Below, piece by piece: positions 9,389 to 16,464 of a stretch of DNA of 64,000 nt; positions within the stretch are counted from its first letter, which is position 1, and every line of letters starts with the position of its first letter. A program made the position numbers and the translations under genes. The notes under the pieces are model-generated. The model made no database searches and was not told the DNA's origin. It was given only the letters and a program-made list of their open reading frames with translations. The stretch comes from Edaphobacter sp. 12200R-103 (GTDB lineage: Bacteria > Acidobacteriota > Terriglobia > Terriglobales > Acidobacteriaceae): positions 4,340,001-4,404,000 of the forward strand of contig NZ_CP048114.1 of the NCBI RefSeq assembly GCF_010093025.1. The letters run 5' to 3'.

Positions 9389-10165
9389 TCAAGAGGAGCC
9401 AGCCACTACCAAACTGGGGCATAGCGCAGACGGTGTCGGAATACCGCCGAAGCGTCGTTCCCTTTTCCTGAAGACTTCGAGGGCGGCGCCCAGATCGGCA
9501 TCACTGAAGTCCGGCCACATGCATTCGAGAAAGACCAATTCCGCGTAAGCCGACTCCCACAACAGGAAGTCAGACAGGCGCTGCTCGCCTCCCGTCCGAA
9601 TCACCAGATCGACATCGTCTGTACCGCGATAATTTCCCGCAAGGGATTGTCCGAGAAGGTCCGATAAAAATGGCCGATCCGTATCGCAAGCGGAGATCAT
9701 TTCGAGCGCGGCCTGCGCGATGGCCTCCCGCGAGGAGTAATCCACGGCAACACGCACGAGAATCCGGCGTCCGGGCGCTGTCGCTGCCTCTACTTCCTCA
9801 ATCTCTCGTAGCAGCGCCTTGGGCAGACGGTCTCGTCGGCCGATCACTTGGAGCCTAGCTCCGTTCTTTCTGAGCCGTTCGCGCTCCAGGCGCAAATAAC
9901 CACGGAGCAACCAGAAGATGCTCTGCACCTCGAAAGCCGGCCTGCGCCAATTGTCTGAGGAAAAAGCGTAGAGGGTCAGAGAGCGTATGCCGAGTTCGAG
10001 CGCATGCTCGACCACACGCCGTGCGGCTGCGGCGCCAGCTCGATGCCCCGCCATGCGAGGCAGGCCGCGTCGCTCAGCCCATCGGCCGTTTCCGTCCATG
10101 ATGATTGCAACATGTAGCCAACTTTGTACTGCAAAGTGATTGGGCGCAGAAGCATTGCTTTGCAT
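9389..10165 (-). CDS. uppS: isoprenyl transferase (undecaprenyl diphosphate synthase family)
   Basis: This cis-prenyltransferase has 258 residues. Visible motifs are [17 protein letters not shown] (catalytic Asp24), FSSDNWRRP (Asp where most UppS have Glu) and [20 protein letters not shown] near the C-terminus. UppS condenses isopentenyl diphosphate onto farnesyl diphosphate to give the lipid carrier for cell-wall precursors. Since it sits on an island, it is probably a second copy beside a core uppS; product length cannot be read from sequence. The ribosome site GGAGG lies 10 bases before the ATG, and a 17-bp palindrome covers the space between them and the start codon. Confidence 0.9.
   Translation of the reverse strand: MQSNASAPNHFAVQSWLHVAIIMDGNGRWAERRGLPRMAGHRAGAAAARRVVEHALELGIRSLTLYAFSSDNWRRPAFEVQSIFWLLRGYLRLERERLRKNGARLQVIGRRDRLPKALLREIEEVEAATAPGRRILVRVAVDYSSREAIAQAALEMISACDTDRPFLSDLLGQSLAGNYRGTDDVDLVIRTGGEQRLSDFLLWESAYAELVFLECMWPDFSDADLGAALEVFRKRERRFGGIPTPSALCPSLVVAGSS
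10121..10137. promoter_or_regulatory. 17-bp palindrome inside uppS start region
   Basis: ACTTTGTACTGCAAAGT has 6-bp arms and a 5-base centre. It is one of three related palindromes in this cassette (also 10157-10173 and 11194-11210). It lies in codons 10-15 of uppS and is a likely regulator-binding site. Confidence 0.5.
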
Positions 10166-10173
10166 CGTAAAGT
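10157..10173. promoter_or_regulatory. 17-bp palindrome over the uppS start codon
   Basis: GCTTTGCATCGTAAAGT matches the arms and centre of the operator at 11194. It spans the uppS ATG (10163-10165) and part of the spacer to its ribosome site, so a bound protein would cover the translation start region or an internal promoter. Confidence 0.55.
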
Positions 10174-10191
10174 AACCTCCGAAAAAAAGGG

Positions 10192-10587
10192 TCAGGCTTT
10201 GGATGGAGTAAGACCACGCATTAGGCGAGGCGAGGGTTCGTCCTTCGAAACTTTGGCTGCATCCGCTACTACTTGTTCAAGAGTGGAGAGATATTCAAGA
10301 AAGCGTTCTCGACCTGCCTTAGTAATCCGGCAGAAGGTCTGGGGACGGTTCTGTTCATGTCCCTTAGTGATCTCAACCATATGTTCTGCTTCGAGCACGC
10401 TTAGGTGACGGCTAAGATTCCCGTCTGTAAGCGAGCACAACTGTTTCAAGTCATTAAAGATCAGCCCCTTCGGATTGGTGATGAGGCACGTCAGCACGCT
10501 GAGGCGTGCCCGCTCATGGATCACCCGATCCAGCCCTTCATAGGCAAAACGTCCTTCGCTCCCTCGGGGCTCATGCTTCATCTTCAT
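10192..10587 (-). CDS. winged-helix transcriptional regulator
   Basis: The protein has 131 residues from the ATG at 10587 (MKMKHEPRG). It overlaps the end of the upstream membrane-protein gene by 17 bases, so translation is probably coupled. The central part is a winged helix of the MarR/ArsR-like HTH group that acts on envelope operons: [20 protein letters not shown], then the recognition helix in [19 protein letters not shown], and a wing with [13 protein letters not shown]. It has no cysteine metal site. Its most likely targets are the 17-bp palindromes at 11194, 10157 and 10121. A longer GTG-started form is open but would overlap the neighbour heavily. Confidence 0.82.
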   Translation of the reverse strand: MKMKHEPRGSEGRFAYEGLDRVIHERARLSVLTCLITNPKGLIFNDLKQLCSLTDGNLSRHLSVLEAEHMVEITKGHEQNRPQTFCRITKAGRERFLEYLSTLEQVVADAAKVSKDEPSPRLMRGLTPSKA

Positions 10588-11185
10588 TCTCCGGCGTGGC
10601 AACAAGCAGTATCCCAGCCACAAGCAACTGACCACCTCCAAAGGCAACGCCCATCGTCCATGGGGCGAGCGCGCGGAAATCACCAAGCGAAAGACAGATC
10701 AACCCGGTGATCAGATACCAAGCACCTGCCGCAATCATCGGGCGCGGCAGAAAGCGGCACGAAGAAAACACGCCGAGGCTATAGATCACCTGCCAGATTC
10801 CTGGAAGCATCCACAGGACCGCCGGCGCAAAACGCACTAAGACGGCTGTAATTAGCATCCCCGCACCCACAGCAGGCATGAATTGCTCGACGGCGGTACG
10901 GATCATCTCATCAGAAAGGCCAGAGTGCAATCGCCGGGTGCGCGTGTAGATTTGTACTCCGGCAATAGCAGAAGAGAGCACGGCGGTTCCTATCCAAAGG
11001 CTCAAGTATGCCTGTATATGGTTTGCCGCATCAGGCAGCCGGAAGGCTTGAGCAGCTGCAGCAAGTAGTGCGACTACACCCGTGCCGGCGAGCGTTGCTG
11101 GACCGTAGCCGCGAAACTGCGTGCTGCGCGCCATTTGCTTGCGGATGTTGCTGATGTCACCCAGCGCATTGTGTAGATCGCTCAT
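10571..11185 (-). CDS. membrane protein, first gene of the leftward island operon
   Basis: The protein has 204 residues from the ATG at 11185 (MSDLHNALGDI). A soluble N-terminus of about 30 residues is followed by about six hydrophobic segments (residues ~33-52, 58-78, 100-122, 128-145, 150-168, 172-195). No named family is recognised. Proteins of this layout often precede a winged-helix regulator and may modulate it, which is an inference. The upstream promoter (11194-11222) would start transcription at or next to the ATG, so the mRNA may be leaderless; no ribosome site is visible. Confidence 0.7.
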   Translation of the reverse strand: MSDLHNALGDISNIRKQMARSTQFRGYGPATLAGTGVVALLAAAAQAFRLPDAANHIQAYLSLWIGTAVLSSAIAGVQIYTRTRRLHSGLSDEMIRTAVEQFMPAVGAGMLITAVLVRFAPAVLWMLPGIWQVIYSLGVFSSCRFLPRPMIAAGAWYLITGLICLSLGDFRALAPWTMGVAFGGGQLLVAGILLVATPENEDEA

Positions 11186-11193
11186 ACGCGTTA

Positions 11194-11210
11194 ACTTTAC
11201 ATCGCAAAGT
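11194..11210. promoter_or_regulatory. operator palindrome of the leftward operon
   Basis: ACTTTACATCGCAAAGT has 5-bp arms, with near-symmetric flanking bases. It covers the -10 box and most of the spacer of the leftward promoter, which fits repression by the winged-helix regulator of the same operon. Confidence 0.6.
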
Positions 11211-11222
11211 GACTGATGGCAA
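11194..11222 (-). promoter_or_regulatory. predicted promoter of the leftward island operon
   Basis: Reading leftward there is a -35 TTGCCA (11222-11217), a 17-base spacer and a -10 TAAAGT (11199-11194). The expected transcription start falls at about 11187-11185, on the start codon. The boxes match consensus at four positions each. Confidence 0.5.
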
Positions 11223-11272
11223 GCCAATTTCCCCCCCAGGGCAAGTCCACCACTTATGGCCGAAGCGATTAA

Positions 11273-11288
11273 TTTGACCCTGTTCAAA
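11273..11288. promoter_or_regulatory. TetR-type operator, distal copy
   Basis: TTTGACCCTGTTCAAA, on its reverse strand, differs from the proximal copy at 11323-11338 by one base. It lies just upstream of the -35 box of the tetR promoter and between the two divergent operons. Confidence 0.6.
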
Positions 11289-11294
11289 AAAATC

Positions 11295-11323
11295 TTGACT
11301 TGCTAACTGGTCACGCTCATTAT
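11295..11323 (+). promoter_or_regulatory. predicted tetR promoter
   Basis: A -35 TTGACT (11295-11300), a 17-base spacer and a -10 CATTAT (11318-11323) precede the ATG at 11330. The -10 box abuts the proximal operator. The predicted start of transcription is within a few bases of the start codon. Confidence 0.55.
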
Positions 11324-11338
11324 TTGAACATGGTCAAA
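11323..11338. promoter_or_regulatory. TetR-type operator, proximal copy over the start codon
   Basis: TTTGAACATGGTCAAA is a palindrome centred on the tetR ATG (11330-11332). Its centre is 50 bp from that of the inverted copy at 11273-11288. Binding here would block transcription of its own operon. Confidence 0.65.
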
Positions 11339-12010
11339 AACGAACCAACTACGGACAAAGGCGGGCAAACGCGGAGCCATATCTTCCAAAGCGCACTCGA
11401 GCTGTTCCGGCAGAAGGGATTTGACTCCACGACTATGCAAGACATCGCCGCCCATGCACGGGTAGTCAAGAGCGCCGCTTACTACTATTTTCCAAGCAAG
11501 GAATCGATCATTCAGGCGTACTACGAGACGGTGCAAGCCGAGCAGGAGCGACTCTGCGAAGAGGCGTTCGCCCAAAGTTCTGATCTGAAGGTTCGGCTAG
11601 CGACGGCGATGCACTCGAAATTCGAACTGGCTAAGAACGACCGTAGGTTGCTCGGGGTGGTCTTTCGTTACACTGGCGAGCCCGAACATCCGCTCTCCTG
11701 TCTCGGGCGAGGAACAACAGACATCCGCAGTCGTAGCACACAGGTTTTCCGGAACGCGATTGCGGCGGAGAAGTTGCCTAGGGATCTCCAAGAGCTTCTT
11801 CCCGTCGCTCTCTGGGCTCTTCAGATGGGTCTCTTGGTGATGTTCCTCTACGACTCGTCCGAGGACCAGATCCGAACACGGCGTCTGGCTGATGGTTCGC
11901 TAGCTCTGACTATTAAGTTACTTGGCCTCGCGAAATTAGCAGTTCTAAAACCGGTACGAACCAAGATTCTCGCGCTCTTGCGTGAGGCAAATCTGTTGCC
12001 TGAAAGCTGA
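11330..12010 (+). CDS. TetR/AcrR-family regulator
   Basis: The protein has 226 residues from the ATG at 11330 (MVKNEPTTDKGG); an upstream in-frame codon at 11300 would place the promoter inside the gene. The N-terminal HTH is clear: IFQSALELFRQKGFDSTTMQ, then IAAHARVVKSAAYYYFPSKE, the usual TetR recognition helix and following Y-F-x-S-K-E. The helical C-terminal domain would bind an unknown ligand. It heads the rightward operon of the island and is expected to repress itself and the four genes behind it through the two operators at 11273 and 11323. Confidence 0.9.
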   Translation: MVKNEPTTDKGGQTRSHIFQSALELFRQKGFDSTTMQDIAAHARVVKSAAYYYFPSKESIIQAYYETVQAEQERLCEEAFAQSSDLKVRLATAMHSKFELAKNDRRLLGVVFRYTGEPEHPLSCLGRGTTDIRSRSTQVFRNAIAAEKLPRDLQELLPVALWALQMGLLVMFLYDSSEDQIRTRRLADGSLALTIKLLGLAKLAVLKPVRTKILALLREANLLPES

Positions 12011-12019
12011 GGAGATGCG

Positions 12020-12934
12020 ATGAGCGATATCGACAAGCAGAACCCGAAGATCGAGCCAGCCCAGTGGAGCGTAGTCGCGATCGTCGTAGCCTTCGCGGCC
12101 GGAGCCTTTCTCTACAAGTTGTTCATGCATGAGCGACTTGGTCATAGCGCCGCGATGTTCCTAGGCATACCTGCTGTTCTAGCGATCCTGCTGGCGCTAG
12201 CACCAAAAGCGAAGACCGCGACTGGAGGAATTCTAAAGGGCATTACTTTGGCGCTCCTGGTGGTCGCTCCCTTGTTGGGCGAGGGATACCTGTGCATTCT
12301 CTTCGCTTCGCCCCTCTTCTATATCGTCGGTATCGGGGTCGGACTTGCAATGGACAAGTCGCGCAGAAAGCAAGGTGCGACGCTGAGCTGCGTAGCGTTG
12401 TTGTTGCTACCAATGTGCCTTGAAGGAGTGGTCCCCCAGTTGACCTTCAATCGAGCCCAATCGGTTGAGGTCCGGAGCGTTGTAGCTGCTCCTGCTGATG
12501 AGGTTGAACATGCGCTAACGCAGGGTCCAAATGTAACTACTCCTCTACCGCTGGCTCTTCGCATCGGCTTCCCCAGGCCACTTGGCGCATGGGGCGAGGG
12601 TCTTGCAGTTGGGGACACGAGGACCATTCACTTCGCGGGGGCAGAGGGAGACCCGCCAGGAGACCTTGTTATGCGAGTGACGGAGCGTCACCCCGGCTAC
12701 GCCCGTTTTGAGACGGTAAGCGACCAGAGCAAACTTACCCAATGGGTGCGGTGGACCAGTTCAGAGGTGGAGTGGACGGCGCTGGACAAGGGTCACACGG
12801 CGGTGACGTGGCGCATCGACTTCATGCGGCAGCTCGATCCCGCATGGTATTTCACTCCATGGGAGAGAGCGGCAGTGAAGGAGGCGGCGGCGTACTTGAT
12901 CGACGCCGACGCGACACCCGTGCGGAGGTACTGA
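12020..12934 (+). CDS. membrane protein with C-terminal START/SRPBCC-like domain
   Basis: The protein has 304 residues. About four hydrophobic segments lie in the first 140 residues (near 18-36, 44-60, 72-108 and 120-138). The C-terminal ~160 residues begin VEVRSVVAAPADEVEHAL and contain the aromatic/basic pattern of SRPBCC (START-like) ligand-binding domains (GVVAAPADEV-like start, then VTERHPGYARFETVSDQ and a final helix WERAAVKEAAAYLI). It therefore looks like a lipid-binding domain anchored in the inner membrane. The ribosome site GAGGAG precedes the ATG. It is nine bases after tetR and abuts the next gene. The family assignment is from pattern, not alignment. Confidence 0.65.
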   Translation: MSDIDKQNPKIEPAQWSVVAIVVAFAAGAFLYKLFMHERLGHSAAMFLGIPAVLAILLALAPKAKTATGGILKGITLALLVVAPLLGEGYLCILFASPLFYIVGIGVGLAMDKSRRKQGATLSCVALLLLPMCLEGVVPQLTFNRAQSVEVRSVVAAPADEVEHALTQGPNVTTPLPLALRIGFPRPLGAWGEGLAVGDTRTIHFAGAEGDPPGDLVMRVTERHPGYARFETVSDQSKLTQWVRWTSSEVEWTALDKGHTAVTWRIDFMRQLDPAWYFTPWERAAVKEAAAYLIDADATPVRRY

Positions 12935-14260
12935 ATGGACCACGCCGATTGGGAACGAGCAGCTGCCGTATACGTACCTCTGGCCGCTGCGATCATAGCG
13001 AGGCTGCTCTACGGCCGACAGCCGCGCCAGTTCGCTGCTTGCTTGCTCAGCGTCTTGTGGACGCTACCGTCGCTGCTCCTTCTTCAACGCTTGAATCAGT
13101 ATGCGGTTTGGTGGAGCTTTGCAGCGGGCTCAGAGGTTGAGTTTCGCGGGATGCCGTTGGAGCTTTTCCTTGGTTGGATCGTCCTGTGGGGTGTTGTTCC
13201 TCAGCTGGCTCTTTCACGCCTAGGCATCATTTGGTGCGCCGTAGTTATGGTTGCGCTTGACTGCATCGTGATGCCAATGTCCAGTTCGGCAATATATTTA
13301 AAAGCCCACTGGCTGTTGGGAGAGGCCGCGGCTGTCAGCCTGGTCCTGGTCCCCGCGCTTTGCATCGGACAGTGGACTTATGAAAACACGCATCTTCGAC
13401 GGCGTGTGATGCTTCAGATCGTCACATCCGGCATGCTCTTTCTGTTTTTCGTGCCAGAAATCATCTTCGCACTACGGCCTGGAACCGGCTGGGGCCCACT
13501 TTTTGGTCTCTCGACTTGGGCTCGCCAAATCGAACTTCAGATGATCTTGCTGCTCGCGGTGCCCGGTATTGCTGCGGTTATGGAATTTGCAGAGCGCGGA
13601 TTTGGAACGCCCATTCCATACGACCCTCCTAAACGGTTGGTAACGAGCGGCATCTACCGATATTGCGCCAACCCAATGCAGATGTCCTGCGCGCTGGTTC
13701 TTATGGCTTGGGCAGGGGTGCTCAGGAGCGGCTGGATGTCGGGGGCGGCCTGTGTCTCGGTCGTCTACAGTGCAGGGATCGCCGCATGGGACGAGGAAGA
13801 AGATCTGGCCCGTCGTTTCGGGAACGAATGGAGCAACTACCGGTTTGAGGTCCGAAACTGGTGGCCAAGGTGGAGACCGTTCCATAGCGGACCGCCTGCG
13901 CTTATCTACATCGCCCGGAGTTGTGGCCCATGCAGCGAGGTTCGTACATGGCTCGAAGCGAGATCACCTTTGGGATTGCAGATTGTCGATGCGGAGACGT
14001 TACCGGCAGGCTCGATCCAGCGGATGCGTTACGACCCCAGAGACGGAAGCGGCACTGTCGATGGGGTCCGTGCAATGGGCAGAGCGGTTGAGCATTTACA
14101 TCTAGGCTGGGCCTTGTGCGGTGCAGCAGTGCGTCTTCCGTGCGTTTCGCAACTTGTCCAGTTGTTCATGGATGCGGCTGGCTTGGGTCCACGCGTGATC
14201 AGTTGCGAGATGGACCTGAGTCCGCAGCACACAGAGCGGGAATTGAGCTCGATACGATGA
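12935..14260 (+). CDS. integral-membrane methyltransferase (ICMT/PEMT-like) fused to a DCC thioredoxin-fold domain
   Basis: The protein has 441 residues. About eight hydrophobic segments fill the first 270 residues. The SAM-binding signature of isoprenylcysteine/phospholipid methyltransferases is at about 225-315: RLVTSGIYRYCANPMQMS, then WDEEEDLARRFGNEWSNY and a final VRNWWPRW. From about 322 a separate domain starts LIYIARSCGPCSEVRTWLEA, with a CGPC redox motif like DCC/DUF393 thiol-disulfide proteins; it ends with a cysteine-containing helical region. The gene starts directly after the previous stop and overlaps the next by ATGA. The substrate could be a lipid, prenyl chain or thiol; none is shown by sequence. 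Confidence 0.72.
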   Translation: MDHADWERAAAVYVPLAAAIIARLLYGRQPRQFAACLLSVLWTLPSLLLLQRLNQYAVWWSFAAGSEVEFRGMPLELFLGWIVLWGVVPQLALSRLGIIWCAVVMVALDCIVMPMSSSAIYLKAHWLLGEAAAVSLVLVPALCIGQWTYENTHLRRRVMLQIVTSGMLFLFFVPEIIFALRPGTGWGPLFGLSTWARQIELQMILLLAVPGIAAVMEFAERGFGTPIPYDPPKRLVTSGIYRYCANPMQMSCALVLMAWAGVLRSGWMSGAACVSVVYSAGIAAWDEEEDLARRFGNEWSNYRFEVRNWWPRWRPFHSGPPALIYIARSCGPCSEVRTWLEARSPLGLQIVDAETLPAGSIQRMRYDPRDGSGTVDGVRAMGRAVEHLHLGWALCGAAVRLPCVSQLVQLFMDAAGLGPRVISCEMDLSPQHTERELSSIR

Positions 14261-14772
14261 TCAGACTTCAAGAGACCACAGTCATCGATGCCCCAATCCA
14301 GCGATGTTTCGACCTCGCCCGCAGCGTCGAGGTCCACTTGATCGCGAACGTACACTCCGGTGAACAAGCACTTGCAGTTGGTGAAATTACCTCAGGCCTC
14401 GTCGGTCTGGGCCAGAAGGTCACTTGGCGCGCCAAACACTTCGGCATCTGGCATAACCTGACCAGCGAGACCACGGCCCTGGAGCCGCCATCCCATTTTC
14501 AGGTCACGATGATTCAGGGCATCTTCCGCTCCATGCAAGCCGATCATCTGTTTCGAGCCCTTCTATCCGGTGCAACCGAGATGAAGGACATCTTTGCGAT
14601 CGCCGCCCCACTTCCCCTTCTTGGACCTTTGGCCGAAGTCCTGTTTCTTCGGCGCTACATGCTGGCCCTGGTACGTGAGCGCAATGCTGTCATCAAGGAG
14701 ATCGCAGAGTCCTCCGAGTGGCAGCACTACCTGTCTTACCCCGAAGCATTGCGAGAGGACCTGTCGCAATGA
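14257..14772 (+). CDS. SRPBCC-family protein
   Basis: The protein has 171 residues from the ATG at 14257, which overlaps the preceding stop (ATGA). It is a START-like fold: TTVIDAPIQRCFDLARSVEV at the N-terminus, LGQKVTWRAKHFGIWHNLTS in the middle, and a C-terminal helix after PLLGPLAEVLFLRRYM. Such single-domain proteins bind hydrophobic ligands or act as polyketide-cyclase-like enzymes. Proteins of this type often pair with TIGR01777 epimerases, as here with the next gene, which overlaps by four bases. The ligand is unknown. Confidence 0.85.
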   Translation: MIRLQETTVIDAPIQRCFDLARSVEVHLIANVHSGEQALAVGEITSGLVGLGQKVTWRAKHFGIWHNLTSETTALEPPSHFQVTMIQGIFRSMQADHLFRALLSGATEMKDIFAIAAPLPLLGPLAEVLFLRRYMLALVRERNAVIKEIAESSEWQHYLSYPEALREDLSQ

Positions 14773-15743
14773 AGATCGTTATTCCCGGAGGCACAGGTCA
14801 AGTTGGGCAAATCCTTGCCCGCCACTTTCACCAACAAGGGGATCATGTCACTGTCCTTAGCCGCAGACCTCATGCCGTTCCTTGGCGTGTGGTCCCCTGG
14901 GACGGTGTCACCCTCGGCCCGTGGATCGAGGAACTCGACCGATGCGACGTTTGCATCAATCTTGCTGGGAGGAGCGTCAACTGCCGCTACACTCCGGCAA
15001 ACCGCCTCTCCATCTTCGAATCGCGCGTTCGTTCCACGCAGATACTCAATCAAGCCATCGCAGCGATTGAGCACCCTCCTTCGGTCTGGCTCAACGCCAG
15101 CACGGCCACAATCTACCGTCACGCACTGGACCGTCCCATGGACGAAGCTACCGGTGAGTTTGGTGGCGACGAGCCAGGCGCACCCGATACCTGGAACTTC
15201 TCAATTCGGGTGGCGAAAGCTTGGGAAGAAGCATTCTTCTCCAAGCCGACTCCTGGGACGAGGAAGATAGCACTACGTAGTGCCATGACCCTGAGTCCCG
15301 ATCGCGGCGGGGTCTTTGATGTCTTCCTGGGCTTGGTTCGTCATGGTCTCGGAGGGACAATACTGCCTGGCAACCAATACGTGTCATGGATCCATGAAGC
15401 GGACTTCATCCGCGCTGTCGAATTCCTCATCGAGCGACAGGATATTGCCGGGGCGGTGAATCTTGCCGCTCCCCACCCGCTGCCGAACTGCGAATTCCTA
15501 CGTGCCCTTCGCCAGGCGTGGGGTACACGCATCGGTCTGCCAACCGCAAGATGGATGCTCGAAATCGGCACCTTTCTTCTACGCACCGAATCGGAACTGA
15601 TCCTCAAGAGTCGCCGGGTTGTTCCCGGCCGTCTTTGTATAGCTGGATTCGAATTCCAGTATCCCGGTTGGCCCGAAGCATCATGCGATCTAGTAACCCG
15701 CTGGAGGGCAGGTCGAGAAGAAATGCATAGCTCTCGGCGGTAG
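14769..15743 (+). CDS. TIGR01777-family NAD(P)-dependent epimerase
   Basis: The protein has 324 residues from the ATG at 14769. Rossmann motif is GGTGQVGQILARHF, followed by INLAGRSVNCRYTPANR, LNASTATIY and a C-terminal DUF1731-like part with LPTARWMLEIGTFLLRTESE and RVVPGRLCIAGFEFQYP. This is the YfcH/YfhF-type extended SDR family, whose substrate is not established; sugar-nucleotide or lipid-linked substrates have been considered. It is the last gene of the tetR operon, translationally coupled to the SRPBCC gene. The usual SDR Tyr is in TIYRHA. Confidence 0.88.
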   Translation: MKIVIPGGTGQVGQILARHFHQQGDHVTVLSRRPHAVPWRVVPWDGVTLGPWIEELDRCDVCINLAGRSVNCRYTPANRLSIFESRVRSTQILNQAIAAIEHPPSVWLNASTATIYRHALDRPMDEATGEFGGDEPGAPDTWNFSIRVAKAWEEAFFSKPTPGTRKIALRSAMTLSPDRGGVFDVFLGLVRHGLGGTILPGNQYVSWIHEADFIRAVEFLIERQDIAGAVNLAAPHPLPNCEFLRALRQAWGTRIGLPTARWMLEIGTFLLRTESELILKSRRVVPGRLCIAGFEFQYPGWPEASCDLVTRWRAGREEMHSSRR

Positions 15744-16099
15744 CTGATGAGTTCACCGAGGTAGCTCGGCTTCAGGTGGTCGAACCCGCTCTCAACTCTG
15801 TCATTTCTGCTCGCCGAAGTAGCGCGTCTCCGCGGCACTTTAAGTTCAAGTCAGAAGGTCATCGCATCACCGCATGATTCAATCCCCAACATGGAATGAT
15901 CTTAAACGGCTGGTGGCGCTGATTCTCCGGCCTTCACATCCAAAGCATTCTCAGCGACTTAGACCATTGGGCGAAATGAGGAAACCAACGCACGACCAAT
16001 ACACGACCATCACTCGAAGTGCTCACCATACTGAAAATAAATCATTTAGCCGAATCGCGCGAAAGCCTTCCAAATGGGGGGCTTCTGTTTCGAAACTCC
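15744..16099. other. island right end, no gene
   Basis: About 356 bases separate the last island gene from the att repeat. The stretch holds the right member of the 23-bp inverted repeat (15989-16011). No coding frame with a ribosome site or domain is visible; integrase is absent. Confidence 0.6.
15989..16011 (-). repeat. 23-bp inverted repeat, right member
   Basis: It is an exact reverse complement of 7121-7143 and lies 89 bp inside the right att repeat. Confidence 0.8.
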
Positions 16100-16168
16100 T
16101 AAGTTATTGATTCTAAATGGTGGCCAGAGACGGGATCGAACCGCCGACGCCGGCCTTTTCAGGGCCGC
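16100..16168. repeat. att-type direct repeat, right copy (within intact tRNA-Phe)
   Basis: It is identical to 6940-7008. Bases 16118-16168 belong to tRNA-Phe, and the outer 18 bases lie beyond its 3' end. Confidence 0.92.
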
Positions 16169-16192
16169 GCTCTACCACTGAGCTATCTGGCC
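16118..16192 (-). tRNA. tRNA-Phe (anticodon GAA)
   Basis: Read on the minus strand, 75 nt start GGCCAGATAGCTCAGTGG and end with an encoded CCA. The acceptor pairs GGCCAGA with TCTGGCC. The anticodon loop CTGAAAA (16156-16162) gives GAA, and the T loop GTTCGATCC is standard. It serves as the integration site of the island on its 3' side. Confidence 0.97.
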
Positions 16193-16366
16193 TTGGCATT
16201 AAAGCAAAGCGTCTCTTCGGGGGATCGCCAAGAACGCCCGGACGCTACGTCTGCTGCATCAGCCTTTTCAAAGGGAGCTCGCTGCAGGCCAAACTGCCAG
16301 CAACTCAAACGCAGATCAAGTATAGCAACCAAGAGCCATTCTTTCCAACTATCTGGAGGAATTGAT

Positions 16367-16399
16367 AGTGGGCCAGTTTGAGATTCAAACGGACCCACT
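16367..16399. other. hairpin between tRNA-Phe and the deaminase gene
   Basis: AGTGGG and GTTTGA pair with TCAAAC and CCCACT around a 3-base loop; the middle three bases mismatch. No T-run follows on either strand, so a terminator role is doubtful. Confidence 0.4.
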
Positions 16400-16464
16400 A
16401 CCGAAGAATTGATTCTGCCGCCGCGCTATCCTTTTCTCATACAGTAACTCTGAAAGGGAAGCCC

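Larger units (their letters stand above)
6940..16168. mobile_element. genomic island integrated at tRNA-Phe, without integrase
   Basis: A 69-bp perfect direct repeat (6940-7008 and 16100-16168) covers the 3' part of tRNA-Phe plus 18 downstream bases; only the right copy belongs to an intact tRNA. The intervening 9.1 kb contains two divergent five-gene operons and, just inside each end, a 23-bp inverted repeat. Integration at the 3' end of a tRNA with a split tRNA copy at the far end is the hallmark of tyrosine-recombinase islands. No integrase, excisionase or transfer gene is present. It may be a cis-mobilizable element or a fixed remnant. Confidence 0.85.
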
